Positions 8,037-15,861 of a DNA stretch of 64,000 nucleotides are shown in pieces; position 1 is the first letter of the stretch, and each line of letters begins with the position of its first letter. The notes under the pieces are model-generated. The model worked only from the letters and a program-made list of their open reading frames with translations, searched no databases and was not told the origin of the DNA. The stretch is from Halobacillus litoralis. GTDB taxonomy: Bacteria; Bacillota; Bacilli; Bacillales; Halobacillaceae. The translations under genes and the position numbers were made by a program. The stretch spans positions 1,054,001 through 1,118,000 of the forward strand of contig NZ_CP026118.1 of assembly GCF_004101865.1 (NCBI RefSeq), given 5' to 3'.

Positions 8037-8273
8037 AGGCTGGGAAAACACTAACTGCCACTGGAAAAGACGAACATTAGGATAGAATGAATCAAATGGA
8101 GCGTAGGCAACATACGCAGACTCCTGCGGGAACAGCACGAGGTGAAGACCCCGGAAGAAAGCGGTCTTTGCTTTCTGAGGAGGCTGAGTCCGTGCCCGCG
8201 GAAAGCGAAGTATGTTGCCGGAGAGGCATAGGCATGAATGGATTCATAAGGGAAAATTCTTTTGTCCCAGCTT
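8037..8273. repeat. Interspersed repeat family B, copy B1
   Basis: The left end AGGCTGGGAAAACACTAACTG faces a right end AAATTCTTTTGTCCCAGCTT, so the termini form an imperfect inverted repeat. Inside are GGAGCGTAGGCAACATACG and its counterpart GTATGTTGCCGGAG, then CCTGCGGGAACAGCACGAGG and GTGCCCGCGGAAAGCG. It fills the 373-base gap between two convergent genes, where it could end both transcripts. Other copies are at 31605, 35883 and 51908. Confidence 0.75.
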
Positions 8274-8296
8274 CAGCAACCAACTCTTTAAAACCC

Positions 8297-9592
8297 TTAT
8301 GATCGGATGACCGGTTCATCGTTAGGATTCGTATGGGCTTTCGCTTGTTCTACACCCTTTTCAACGTCCAGCTTAAACAATAGGATGATTCCGATCACGA
8401 AAAATACAATGAGTGATAAAATCCCTAACCGGCTGGAGCCAGTCAATTGACCGACGAGTGCAAAGACAAAAGGTCCGAAAATAGCTGCAAATTTGGAAGA
8501 AATACCATAAAACCCAAAGAACTCTGCATGACGATCGCCAGGAACCATCCGTCCGAAAATCGAACGGCTTAATGACTGCGCCCCTCCTTGGACGAAGCCA
8601 ACACAAATCGCTAAAATATAAAAATGCAATGCCGTTGTCATGAAATATCCTAAACCTATGATGGCTAAGTATATGAACAAGGAAATGAGCAAGGCCCGTT
8701 TAGCGGTGATCTTCCCTGCGAGCCACCCAAAAAAGAAAGTACAAGGAATCCCGACGAACTGAGTGATCAAAAGTGCTATGATCAATGAAGAACTATCTAT
8801 GCCGATATCACGTCCATAAATGGTAGCCATTTTTATTATCGTAGAAATCCCATCATTGTATAGCCAAAAAGCTAACAAAAAAAGAAGTAAATGTTTGAAG
8901 TGTTTTAATTCTTTCCATGTCCGCCCAAGACGACTGAAGCCGATTTTTACATAGGACTGCGTTCTCCCAGGCTGGACTTTCTTTTCTTCTACGACATTTT
9001 TGATTAATGGAATGGAAAAGACAAACCACCATAGACCTACGGAAACAAAGGCCAATTGAGTACCGACTAAGCTATTCGGCAGTCCGAACCAGTTATATTT
9101 CATGATCATTAGTAAGTTGACAGCTAACAGAACCCCTCCGCCGATATACCCAAAGGCGAATCCAGTCGCTGAAACCCGGTCGATATTGTCTTCATCCGCT
9201 ACTTCGGGTAAAAAAGCGTCATAAAACACATTCGCCCCTGAGAAACCAATCGTACCGATGATCAATAGAAGGGATGCGAATAGATAATCACCTTCACCAA
9301 CGAAAGCTAGCAGTACACTCGCTACCATGCCCATGTATGCAAAGAACATCAGAAACTTCTTTTTCGCTGCAGAATAGTCACTGATCGCACCTAACACTGG
9401 TGCAAGTATGGCAACGATTAAAACAGCGATCGATTGGGAATATCCCCAGTAGCTGGCTGCTAACGATTCCTGTACACCTTTGGCAGCCACATCATAATAG
9501 AAGACAGGCAGCACGGCTGCCATGATCGTCGTAGCAAAGGCTGAATTACCAAAATCATAGAATAACCAACTCAATACTGGTTTCTTTTTCAT
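8297..9592 (-). CDS. MFS transporter, UMF1 (Atg22-like) family
   Basis: A 431-residue integral membrane protein with about 12 hydrophobic segments. It begins KPVLSWLFYDFGNSAFATTI, the typical opening of UMF1-type MFS transporters related to fungal Atg22. The second half has GFVQGGAQSLSRSIFGRMVP, another family block. The substrate is unknown for bacterial members; amino-acid or small-solute efflux is only a guess. The start follows GGGGGAGATAA. It is divergent from the oxidoreductase gene by about 100 bases. Confidence 0.85.
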   Translation of the reverse strand: MKKKPVLSWLFYDFGNSAFATTIMAAVLPVFYYDVAAKGVQESLAASYWGYSQSIAVLIVAILAPVLGAISDYSAAKKKFLMFFAYMGMVASVLLAFVGEGDYLFASLLLIIGTIGFSGANVFYDAFLPEVADEDNIDRVSATGFAFGYIGGGVLLAVNLLMIMKYNWFGLPNSLVGTQLAFVSVGLWWFVFSIPLIKNVVEEKKVQPGRTQSYVKIGFSRLGRTWKELKHFKHLLLFLLAFWLYNDGISTIIKMATIYGRDIGIDSSSLIIALLITQFVGIPCTFFFGWLAGKITAKRALLISLFIYLAIIGLGYFMTTALHFYILAICVGFVQGGAQSLSRSIFGRMVPGDRHAEFFGFYGISSKFAAIFGPFVFALVGQLTGSSRLGILSLIVFFVIGIILLFKLDVEKGVEQAKAHTNPNDEPVIRS

Positions 9593-9693
9593 TTATCTCC
9601 CCCCATTCACCCTTTGAAGTAAGCATATCAGAAGATGTTCAAACAATTCTCAAAACGGTCGATATTTTATAAAAAATTTACAGAGGTGATTTC

Positions 9694-10314
9694 ATGAAAC
9701 TAGCTGTATTCGGTGGTACGGGAAGAGTCGGATCGAGCGTTGTAAAGTTAGCTTTAAGCAAAAAAATGCAAGTGAAAGTACTCATCAGAGATCGGAAGAA
9801 AGCAGAAGAAATGATTCCTGAAGCTGAGCATGTGATCGGTGATGTCACTCGTGAGGAAGATATCAGTGCGACCCTCGAGAGCTGTGATATGGTTTTCAGC
9901 GGATTAAGTACAGACAAAACCGATACACTGTCAACGGCCTTCCCAAAGATCATCAGTGAAATGGAAAAACAGCAAATCAGCCGAATCGTCACAATAGGAA
10001 CAGCCGGAATTTTGAATAGTCGATATGAGCAAGGGAAGTATCGGTTCGAGACAGATGAATCGAAAAGGAGGAAGACATTTGCAGCTAAGGAACACGTAAA
10101 GGTCTACCAGCTCCTGAGTGGCAGTCACTTGGATTGGACCATCGTCTGCCCCACCTATTTACCAGACGGTGACCAGCACACCAACCTCAGATATGAAATA
10201 GATTTATTACCAGAAGGCGGAAAAAAAATCACCGTGGAAGATACAGCCCAATTTGCATTTGAGGAACTTATTCATAAACGTTTCTTACACCATCGTGTCG
10301 GAATTTGTTATTAA
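9694..10314 (+). CDS. NAD(P)-binding Rossmann-fold protein (atypical SDR, NmrA-like)
   Basis: 206 residues with the glycine motif GGTGRVGSSV at residues 8-17 and a compact Rossmann fold. The sequence GTAGILNSRY occupies the position where atypical SDRs carry their active-site region. Members act as NAD(P)H-dependent reductases or redox sensors; the substrate is unknown. The start follows AGAGGTGATTTC. A strong bidirectional hairpin separates it from the convergent VanY-like gene. Confidence 0.8.
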   Translation: MKLAVFGGTGRVGSSVVKLALSKKMQVKVLIRDRKKAEEMIPEAEHVIGDVTREEDISATLESCDMVFSGLSTDKTDTLSTAFPKIISEMEKQQISRIVTIGTAGILNSRYEQGKYRFETDESKRRKTFAAKEHVKVYQLLSGSHLDWTIVCPTYLPDGDQHTNLRYEIDLLPEGGKKITVEDTAQFAFEELIHKRFLHHRVGICY

Positions 10315-10316
10315 AA

Positions 10317-10350
10317 GAAGCCATTTCTCTTGCAGAAGAGAAATGGCTTC
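10317..10350. terminator. Bidirectional terminator hairpin
   Basis: A stem of about 14 bp, GAAGCCATTTCTCT/AGAGAAATGGCTTC, lies between convergent genes, with T-rich or A-rich flanks on both sides. Confidence 0.8.
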
Positions 10351-10359
10351 AAGTTTTGT

Positions 10360-11187
10360 TTATTCATCTGATGGATAATACCCGAAAAATTCTTCTAACG
10401 TGACTTCTCGTTCATGCACATCTGTTGAGTATTCTTCCCCGACATAACGGAGGTGCCATGGCTCATACATGTACCCTGTCACTTCTTTCATCCCTTTAAT
10501 ATAGCGGATGATGAAACCATGCTCATGGGCGTGTTCAGCCAGCCACTCACCCTCTGCCGTATTCCCGAAGGATTGCTCTAGCTTAAAAGACATCTCAGCT
10601 GAAGTGACATCCATGGCCAAACCGGTTTGGTGCTCACTTGTCCCAGGCTTAGCAGAAAAAGTATTCGTCTCTTCTTCCCCATATATTTCTACATTACGCT
10701 CGTAAATTTCCTTCTGACGATCATAAGAGCGGTAACCAGAAGCGGCTACTAAATCCAATCCGTCCTCTTCAGCTGCTGCAAAAAGCTCTTCCAAGGCACG
10801 CGCTGCCTCTTCACGCATTTGTTTTTTTGGGTGATCTTCGTTGAAGTAAAAAGGTACATCAGGCACAGTTAAATCAGGTGGTACATATTCACCAGGTAAT
10901 TTACGATTTTTATTGACGACAACCGTCATGCTCTCCGGCTTATCTACTTGTATCAATCCATCTTCTGTGACTTTTTCTTCTTTCTGTTCATTTGCGCCTT
11001 CTTCTCCAGTTTGTTCTTCAGTTCCAGTTTCTTGATCTGCTTCTGGACTTTCTTTTTCTTTCACTTCTTCATCGTCGACAGTAGATGAAGCTGGCACTTC
11101 TTCCTCCGGCTCTTCCGCAGAAAATGGCCCGGCAGAACAAGCAGCTAATGAAAAGCTTAATAATGTTAATAAAAGTGCTTTTTTCAA
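10360..11187 (-). CDS. D-Ala-D-Ala carboxypeptidase, M15/VanY family lipoprotein (YodJ-like)
   Basis: 275 residues with a lipoprotein signal peptide (lipobox LAAC, Cys17) and a long acidic Glu/Thr/Ser linker (about residues 20-85). The M15B peptidase domain carries SGYRSYDRQ, the zinc-binding SEHQTGLAMDV and the second metal/catalytic block EPWHLRYVG. It should trim the terminal D-Ala of peptidoglycan stem peptides on the outer face of the membrane. The highly acidic linker suits a salt-adapted surface protein. The start is TTG at 11187, preceded by AGGTAGGTAATTATA. Confidence 0.9.
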   Translation of the reverse strand: MKKALLLTLLSFSLAACSAGPFSAEEPEEEVPASSTVDDEEVKEKESPEADQETGTEEQTGEEGANEQKEEKVTEDGLIQVDKPESMTVVVNKNRKLPGEYVPPDLTVPDVPFYFNEDHPKKQMREEAARALEELFAAAEEDGLDLVAASGYRSYDRQKEIYERNVEIYGEEETNTFSAKPGTSEHQTGLAMDVTSAEMSFKLEQSFGNTAEGEWLAEHAHEHGFIIRYIKGMKEVTGYMYEPWHLRYVGEEYSTDVHEREVTLEEFFGYYPSDE

Positions 11188-11436
11188 TATAATTACCTAC
11201 CTAAATCTATGTTGTTACCATCACTATAACATTTTCAGGAAGATGTTGTATATTGGTATATCAAATCAATATGCCGTTTTTCTTTCACTTGATTTTTTGA
11301 CCTTTAAATATGTTGGTGAAAATCTGCTGAGCTAATGAACTTTCCTCATGAGCAAATCCCTCTCTACTCTCTTGCAGTGGCTGTAAAGCAACCTACTATG
11401 ACAATAATGTCAATCACAGAGTGGTATTAATCACAA

Positions 11437-11464
11437 TAAAAAGCCACTGCAGCGGCAGTGGCTC
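11437..11464 (-). terminator. Terminator of IDEAL-domain gene
   Basis: A stem AGCCACTGC/GCAGTGGCT followed on the minus strand by a U-run. Confidence 0.8.
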
Positions 11465-11476
11465 TATCATCTATTC

Positions 11477-11713
11477 CTATGAGTAGGATTGATACAGTTG
11501 ACTTAAACGTTCAAATTCTTCACGATCACCGTTATCAATAGCCAGATTAACTTTCTCATCCAGACGTTCTTTATTAAATTGATAACTCAAGTGATCTAAA
11601 AGCAGACGTGAGGCTAGCTGGATTCCAAAGGACAATTCTCTCTTGGCCGTAATCTCTTTCCCTTTGTATTCGGGGTCGCGACGGATAACATAATCAATCT
11701 TTTGCTTTCTCAT
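11477..11713 (-). CDS. IDEAL domain-containing protein, 78 aa
   Basis: The C-terminal half has the IDEAL motif (NLAIDNGDREEFERLSQLY), a short helix-turn unit found in small Bacillus proteins. The N-terminal half is basic and has a conserved-looking amphipathic segment (LASRLLLDHLSYQF). No catalytic residues or membrane segments are visible. Some IDEAL proteins act as adaptors or regulators, but nothing here indicates a partner. The start follows GAAGGGGGTATTCTC. Confidence 0.85.
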   Translation of the reverse strand: MRKQKIDYVIRRDPEYKGKEITAKRELSFGIQLASRLLLDHLSYQFNKERLDEKVNLAIDNGDREEFERLSQLYQSYS

Positions 11714-11934
11714 GAGAATACCCCCTTCATGCTTTTTTTCATTATGCAGGATTTAATAGAATTTCGCAACAAGTTTTCTGAATATTTAGTTATATGATTC
11801 CCGTTTTTAAGATTTTTAAACCTGCTAAGCCTTCTTATGTAGGGAAATAAAGCGGATTAATGAATGTGTAAATTTTAATAGTGAGTAAGCTTCCCTATTT
11901 TTAGTGATCAGTTTCGAGACTTTCGGATGTGGAG

Positions 11935-12057
11935 ATGGTGGGTGGGAAAACGGATCGCTTTCCGTGGGCATGTGGTGAGCTTCCTCAGGCTTCGCCTTGC
12001 GGGATCTGACCAATCATGTTCATCCCACAGGAGTCTCACCGTTTTCCCACCCACCAT
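11935..12057. repeat. Repeat family D element with perfect 19-bp terminal inverted repeats
   Basis: The left arm ATGGTGGGTGGGAAAACGG (11935-11953) is the exact complement of the right arm at 12039-12057. The 85-base core contains GGTGAGCTTCCTCAGGCTT and GCGGGATCTGACC. The core signature AGCTTCCTC-GGCTT ... GCGGGATCT recurs at 62701-62740. A TTTCGAGA-type flank lies outside the left arm. The element sits in the 583-base gap between the IDEAL and wrbA genes; the remainder of that gap is AT-rich and I see no gene in it. Confidence 0.75.
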
Positions 12058-12254
12058 ACAACTGGAAGACGCTCAAAACTACCTTTGTTTGTAGGGAGCT
12101 TTTGCAAATAAGAAAGCAATCCTCATAGAGCTTAATTATGATGATTTATACATCCAATAAAGGGAAAATTCTCATAAATTCGAAACCGTGACTTCCAGAT
12201 AACTGCCATTAGCATTAATATTACTCCCACACCCCACGATCTTCATTTTGAACG

Positions 12255-12290
12255 CAAAAAAAGCAGCTCCCTTAAACTAGGGAACTGCTT
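12255..12290 (-). terminator. Terminator of wrbA
   Basis: A stem AGCAG-TCCCT/AGGGA-CTGCT followed by a U-run on the minus strand. Confidence 0.85.
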
Positions 12291-12296
12291 CTATTA

Positions 12297-12902
12297 TTAC
12301 TCTACAAATTTACTTGCAACATCAAGAGTACGTTTCACTTGGTGACGAACAGCACCTTCGACATCCTCTTGCATGTTACCTTCACCATCAACACTTACGC
12401 TTGTTCCATAAGGGTTACCTCCGGAAGCGAAAATCGCATCATCTGTATAGCCAGGTGCAGCAACGATCGCGCCCCAGTGGAACATCGTCGTATAGAAATT
12501 CAATAAAGTGGATTCTTGACCACCATGTGGGTTTTGTGCAGAAGTCATGGCACTTACTACTTTATTGACAAGCTTGCCCTGGAACCATAGCCCACCTGCT
12601 TGATCCATATACTGCTTCACTTGTGCGGGTACATTACCGAAACGAGTCGGGATACTGAAAAGAACAGCATCTGCCCAATCCAGGTCATCTACTTGCGCTT
12701 CTGTTACTACATCTTTAGTTGCTAAGTAGTGTTCTTTCCAGGCAGGGTTCTGTTCAATCGCTTCCATTGGAGCCAATTCAGGAACCCGGACTAATTTTAC
12801 ATCTGCTCCTTCTTGTTTGGCAGTTTCTTCTGCCCACTGAGCCATTTGATAGTTCGTACCTGTCGAACTGTAGTAAATAATCGCTAATTTCACATTTGCC
12901 AT
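12297..12902 (-). CDS. wrbA: NAD(P)H:quinone oxidoreductase, WrbA type
   Basis: A 201-residue flavodoxin-like enzyme with the FMN phosphate loop YYSSTGTNYQMA, PTRFGNVPAQVKQYMDQAGG and the GGQESTLLNFYTTMFHWG block typical of WrbA. It performs two-electron reduction of quinones in the cytoplasm and limits redox cycling. Of two ATGs six bases apart, the second (12902) has the right spacing from AAAGGAGAG. A sigma-A-like promoter (TTGAGT, 17 bases, TATACT) lies at 12985-13013, and an MhqR-like palindrome lies just upstream of it. Confidence 0.93.
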   Translation of the reverse strand: MANVKLAIIYYSSTGTNYQMAQWAEETAKQEGADVKLVRVPELAPMEAIEQNPAWKEHYLATKDVVTEAQVDDLDWADAVLFSIPTRFGNVPAQVKQYMDQAGGLWFQGKLVNKVVSAMTSAQNPHGGQESTLLNFYTTMFHWGAIVAAPGYTDDAIFASGGNPYGTSVSVDGEGNMQEDVEGAVRHQVKRTLDVASKFVE

Positions 12903-12984
12903 ATTCATCTCTCCTTTTTCGTTCCTTTTCCACCTACGACTCCTCCATTATTGTTGCCAAAGGGTAGGTTTCGGATTCATAAAT

Positions 12985-13038
12985 AGTATATACCCGTGAG
13001 AAATAACACTCAAACAAAAGATTCTCTAATTCGAGATA
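12985..13038 (-). promoter_or_regulatory. wrbA promoter with a possible MhqR-type operator
   Basis: On the minus strand TTGAGT (13008-13013) and TATACT (12985-12990) are 17 bases apart. Immediately upstream, 13023-13036 reads TCTCTAATTCGAGA, an imperfect palindrome close to the ATCTCGAATTCGAGAT motif I recall for the quinone-responsive repressor MhqR. The rest of the 354-base gap to the cation-efflux gene shows nothing else clear. Confidence 0.45.
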
Positions 13039-13256
13039 TATGAGAAAACTTTTCTATTCAAAACATAATACTCAAGATTGATCCACTTTCATAATCTCGT
13101 CCTATCTTCATGAGGATTATCTTTTTTGAGCATGGGCAATTATGATTACCTGCACCAAGCTATATGAATAAGGAAAGCTTTTTTTCTCTAGACTTACTGA
13201 AAGCCTGTCTGATAAGCTTAGATTTGCTTTTATTTGATTTATTCGGGGGTACTTGG

Positions 13257-14126
13257 ATGAGTGAATATTCAAATTTGAAAATGGGGGAACGCGGGGCCTG
13301 GGTCAGTATTATTGCCTATTTACTTCTTGCAACGGCTAAACTGATTATCGCCTCCTTCGGAAATTCAGAGGCACTGCGTGCAGATGGTCTTAACAATACT
13401 ACCGACGTCATCGCCTCTGTGGCCGTTTTAGTGGGATTGAAAATATCGAGAAAACCACCGGATGAAGACCACCATTACGGACATTTCCGCGCTGAAACCA
13501 TCGCTTCTTTAATCGCCGCTTTCATTATGATGACAGTTGGAATCGAGGTCATTATCGGAACGGTGCAAGATATTATCAACCAGCGTGCTGGAGAACCGGC
13601 CATGGTGACCGCATGGACTGCTTTAGTGGCTGCATTTGTCATGTATGCCGTCTACCGTTACAACTTGAATTTGTCAAAAAAAATCAACAGTAGTGCTATC
13701 TACGCCGCTGCTCAGGATAACCGTTCGGATGCCTTGGTGAGTATAGGGGCAAGCATTGGAATTTTCGGTGCTCAATTTGGTGTCTTCTGGCTGGATCCTT
13801 TAGCAGGATTGGTGGTAGGTTTGATAATTTGCAAGACAGCATGGGACATCTTTAAAACAGCAACACACAGTTTGACAGATGGATTCGATGAAGGAGAAAT
13901 TGAACATATCCGGGAAACTATTGCTGCCCATCCTGGTGTATGGTCTGTGAAAGATGTCAAAGCGAGAATGCAAGGGAATCAGACACTTGTGGAAGCGACT
14001 ATTCATGTCAATCCAGACATTACCATCCAACAAGGGCATGATATTACTGATGAAGTAGAAGAGCTTCTTGAAAAAGAACAGAACATCGGTTACGCCCACC
14101 TTCATATTGAACCCTATGAAAAATAA
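13257..14126 (+). CDS. Cation diffusion facilitator, MneS/YeaB-like (manganese efflux)
   Basis: A 289-residue inner-membrane exporter with about six TM segments. The metal-site motifs are ALRADGLNNTTDV in TM2 and AAQDNRSDALVS in TM5, followed by a cytoplasmic C-terminal ferredoxin-like domain (GHDITDEVEELL). The HHYGHFRAE loop is also typical. B. subtilis MneS (YeaB), a Mn2+ efflux protein of almost identical length, begins in the same way before GERGAWVS; this and the GGGGG stretch support the start at 13257 over an ATG 31 codons upstream. Metal specificity is inferred from family resemblance. The transcript probably ends at the stem in repeat A2. Confidence 0.85.
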   Translation: MSEYSNLKMGERGAWVSIIAYLLLATAKLIIASFGNSEALRADGLNNTTDVIASVAVLVGLKISRKPPDEDHHYGHFRAETIASLIAAFIMMTVGIEVIIGTVQDIINQRAGEPAMVTAWTALVAAFVMYAVYRYNLNLSKKINSSAIYAAAQDNRSDALVSIGASIGIFGAQFGVFWLDPLAGLVVGLIICKTAWDIFKTATHSLTDGFDEGEIEHIRETIAAHPGVWSVKDVKARMQGNQTLVEATIHVNPDITIQQGHDITDEVEELLEKEQNIGYAHLHIEPYEK

Positions 14127-14145
14127 AAAAACCACAAAAAAACTG

Positions 14146-14400
14146 CACCTGCCAGAAGGATGCCACTGAAGAACTGCAACTTTTTGAGCTATAAAGCAAA
14201 TAAAGAAGCCGAGTTGAGCGATATTATCGTGCAACTCGGCTTCTTTTATCATTTCGATGAAACATTTGGACGCTTACTCCCCCGTGTGCTTTAGTGGCAA
14301 GCATCCACAAATCAGCGATTCGTCAGAAGCAGAACAAAATTTAACAGCTCACTAGATTGAAAAGTTTTTTTCAATGGTTTCGCTGGAAGAGGCCTTTTTT
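14146..14400. repeat. Repeat family A, copy A2
   Basis: It shares with A1 the GAAGAACTGCAAC block, the GAAGCCGAGTTG/CAACTCGGCTTC stem, the GCTTTAG block, GGCAAGCATCCAC and the end block with GATTGAAAAG-TTTTTTTCAATGG. It lacks the central CCTGCGGGAACAGC...GGTCAAG section. It fills the gap behind the cation-efflux gene. Confidence 0.7.
14205..14248 (+). terminator. Terminator-like stem in repeat A2
   Basis: A 12-bp perfect stem GAAGCCGAGTTG/CAACTCGGCTTC followed by a short T-run, about 80 bases after the stop of the cation-efflux gene. Confidence 0.7.
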
Positions 14401-14402
14401 AA

Positions 14403-14936
14403 TCAGGAGAATTTATGTATCAGTTCCTTCAGTTCATTCCAACCATAGGCCGTTTCCTCATAGGTTCCTTGCCCGATAGTCACCTTTTCAGCTTCAATCG
14501 GATCTGCTCCATACTTGATATAAAACCTGCTGGAAGGATTATGGGTAAGCACCCAGACAAGTAGTGACTCATAACCCGCTTTTTCCATTCCTTCTGCAAA
14601 CACCTTTAATAACTGCTTACCATACCCTTGACCTTGATATTCATCCAATAAATAAATCGCATAGATTTCTCCATCAAATCCATAGTTTTTCGTGCGCTCT
14701 TTTCCGCCAGAGACGAAACCGACGACTTCCTTCTCATCGTTTTCGATAACGAAAGCGATTTGACCATTCACAGGCGTCCGCAATACCGTTTCCCATAATG
14801 CAATCCGGTGTTCTACTGTCGTGTTGCTTAAGTCTCTTTCATCAATCAAATCTTTATAAGTGGATTTCCAGCTTTTCACATGAATTTCAGCGATGGTTTC
14901 TGCATCTTCAAAATGGGCAACTCTTACTTCAGGCAT
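14403..14936 (-). CDS. GNAT family N-acetyltransferase
   Basis: 177 residues with the GNAT acetyl-CoA loop YQGQGYGKQLL (about residues 102-112) and the following LLVWVLTHNPSSRFYIKYG. The N-terminus EVRVAHFEDAETIAEIHVKSWKSTY matches the subgroup whose members acetylate small molecules or free amines of unknown identity. Two ATGs are possible; 14936 has AGAGGGAA in front and gives the compact family N-terminus. It is convergent with the efflux gene across repeat A2. Confidence 0.88.
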   Translation of the reverse strand: MPEVRVAHFEDAETIAEIHVKSWKSTYKDLIDERDLSNTTVEHRIALWETVLRTPVNGQIAFVIENDEKEVVGFVSGGKERTKNYGFDGEIYAIYLLDEYQGQGYGKQLLKVFAEGMEKAGYESLLVWVLTHNPSSRFYIKYGADPIEAEKVTIGQGTYEETAYGWNELKELIHKFS

Positions 14937-15020
14937 TTCCCTCTTCCCTTCCATCCTCTTTTTTTATATTGTAACAAAAAAAGACGATGCTCGTATGGCA
15001 CCATCTTTTCACCCATTTGT

Positions 15021-15506
15021 TCATCTACATTGAAAACTGGAGATATGGCGTGTGTCAAACCCTGTGTATATCCACTGGCGTTGTCGCCGTTGCCAACGGT
15101 ATCCTGCTACCGAAGTTCTGCCTATGAATGTCGGATAGAACCAGAATGAACGCCCATTTTCAAGACGAATCCATGTGTACCGGTACAAACATCCGAATAA
15201 TGACCCTGGGTCCACGGCAAACAGTGTAGCATTTTGCGCTTGTGGTGGCGATGTTGGAGGTGGCGGCAATTGTCCGCCTGGTCCTCCTCCGGGTGGGGGT
15301 CCCTGTGGCGGTTGACCAGGTCCTCCTCCGAATGGCGGTCCTTGCGGCGGTTGGCCAGGACCTCCTCCGAATGGTGGTCCTTGCGGCGGTTGGCCAGGTC
15401 CTCCTCCGAATGGTGGTCCTTGCGGCGGTTGGCCAGGACCTCCCCCGAATGGCGGTCCTTGCCCAGGCCATATCTGCCCAAAAGGAAATCCTTGCTGTCG
15501 GTCCAT
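15021..15506 (-). CDS. Gly/Pro-rich protein with four 13-residue tandem repeats and a conserved C-terminal domain
   Basis: 161 residues. After MDRQQGFPFGQIWPGQ come four near-perfect copies of GPPFGGGPGQPPQ, a diverged fifth copy, then a proline run (LPPPPTSPPQ). The C-terminal 70 residues form a folded-looking aromatic-rich domain (FGCLYRYTWIRLENGRSFWFYPTFIGRTSVAGY, in pieces) ending FQCR, with two Cys. No signal peptide is visible. The layout resembles spore-surface or exposed structural proteins of Bacillaceae, but I do not recognise it by name. The ATG at 15506 follows AAAGGAATTGATCGTT; a TTG three codons earlier is too close to the ribosome binding site. Confidence 0.75.
   Translation of the reverse strand: MDRQQGFPFGQIWPGQGPPFGGGPGQPPQGPPFGGGPGQPPQGPPFGGGPGQPPQGPPFGGGPGQPPQGPPPGGGPGGQLPPPPTSPPQAQNATLFAVDPGSLFGCLYRYTWIRLENGRSFWFYPTFIGRTSVAGYRWQRRQRQWIYTGFDTRHISSFQCR
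15304..15459 (-). repeat. Four tandem 39-bp repeats inside the Gly/Pro-rich gene
   Basis: Four consecutive 39-bp units with few differences between copies encode the 13-residue GPPFGGGPGQPPQ unit. Such in-frame repeats usually vary in copy number between strains. Confidence 0.85.
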
Positions 15507-15567
15507 AACGATCAATTCCTTTCTCGGAAGTATCCCTATACGATATGCACCACATAGGCAGGTGTGA

Positions 15568-15861
15568 TTACAGCGTCAGAAGAAAAACAGAGCCGATGGC
15601 ACAAAGGACGACGAAAATGATATGAATATTCAGCCAAGCCAAAAAAATCGTCACTAAACCAGCGATCACGCCTATTTGGGGGGCATCTGGTTTTACACTC
15701 ATGATCCCCGGGAAGATCAAAGCTCCCAAAGCAGCATAAGGAATAGCATTCAACCACCGATCCACCCACTTAGGGAATGTAATGAAATCCACTATCAGTG
15801 CAGGAACCAAACGGGGGATCGCGGTAACAACAGCCATTCCGATGATCATCCAAATAATCAT
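15568..15861 (-). CDS. azlD: AzlD family branched-chain amino acid exporter subunit
   Basis: 97 residues with four hydrophobic segments and the family block TAIPRLVPALIV followed by RWLNAIPYAALGALIFPGI. It is the small partner of AzlC; together they form a LIV-E type exporter for branched-chain amino acids and their analogues. Its ATG overlaps the azlC stop by four bases (ATGA), so the two are translationally coupled. Confidence 0.92.
   Translation of the reverse strand: MIIWMIIGMAVVTAIPRLVPALIVDFITFPKWVDRWLNAIPYAALGALIFPGIMSVKPDAPQIGVIAGLVTIFLAWLNIHIIFVVLCAIGSVFLLTL

Noticed and set aside
7924..8040. GGGGGG...CCCCCC hairpin with a tiny ATGGAGAATTAA frame
   Set aside because: The two-residue frame is meaningless, and the hairpin lacks a U-run; it may only be an extension of repeat B1.
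8087..8319. 70-75 codon frames on both strands in the gap at 8.1-8.3 kb
   Set aside because: They lie within repeat B1, and similar spurious frames appear in other repeat copies.
15304..15459. Possible CRISPR array
   Set aside because: The units are contiguous 39-bp in-frame coding repeats without unique spacers.
15122..15557. Long Arg/Trp-rich frames on both strands across the Gly/Pro repeat gene
   Set aside because: They are produced by the GC-rich 39-bp repeats; only the 15021-15506 frame has a ribosome binding site and a non-repeat folded domain.
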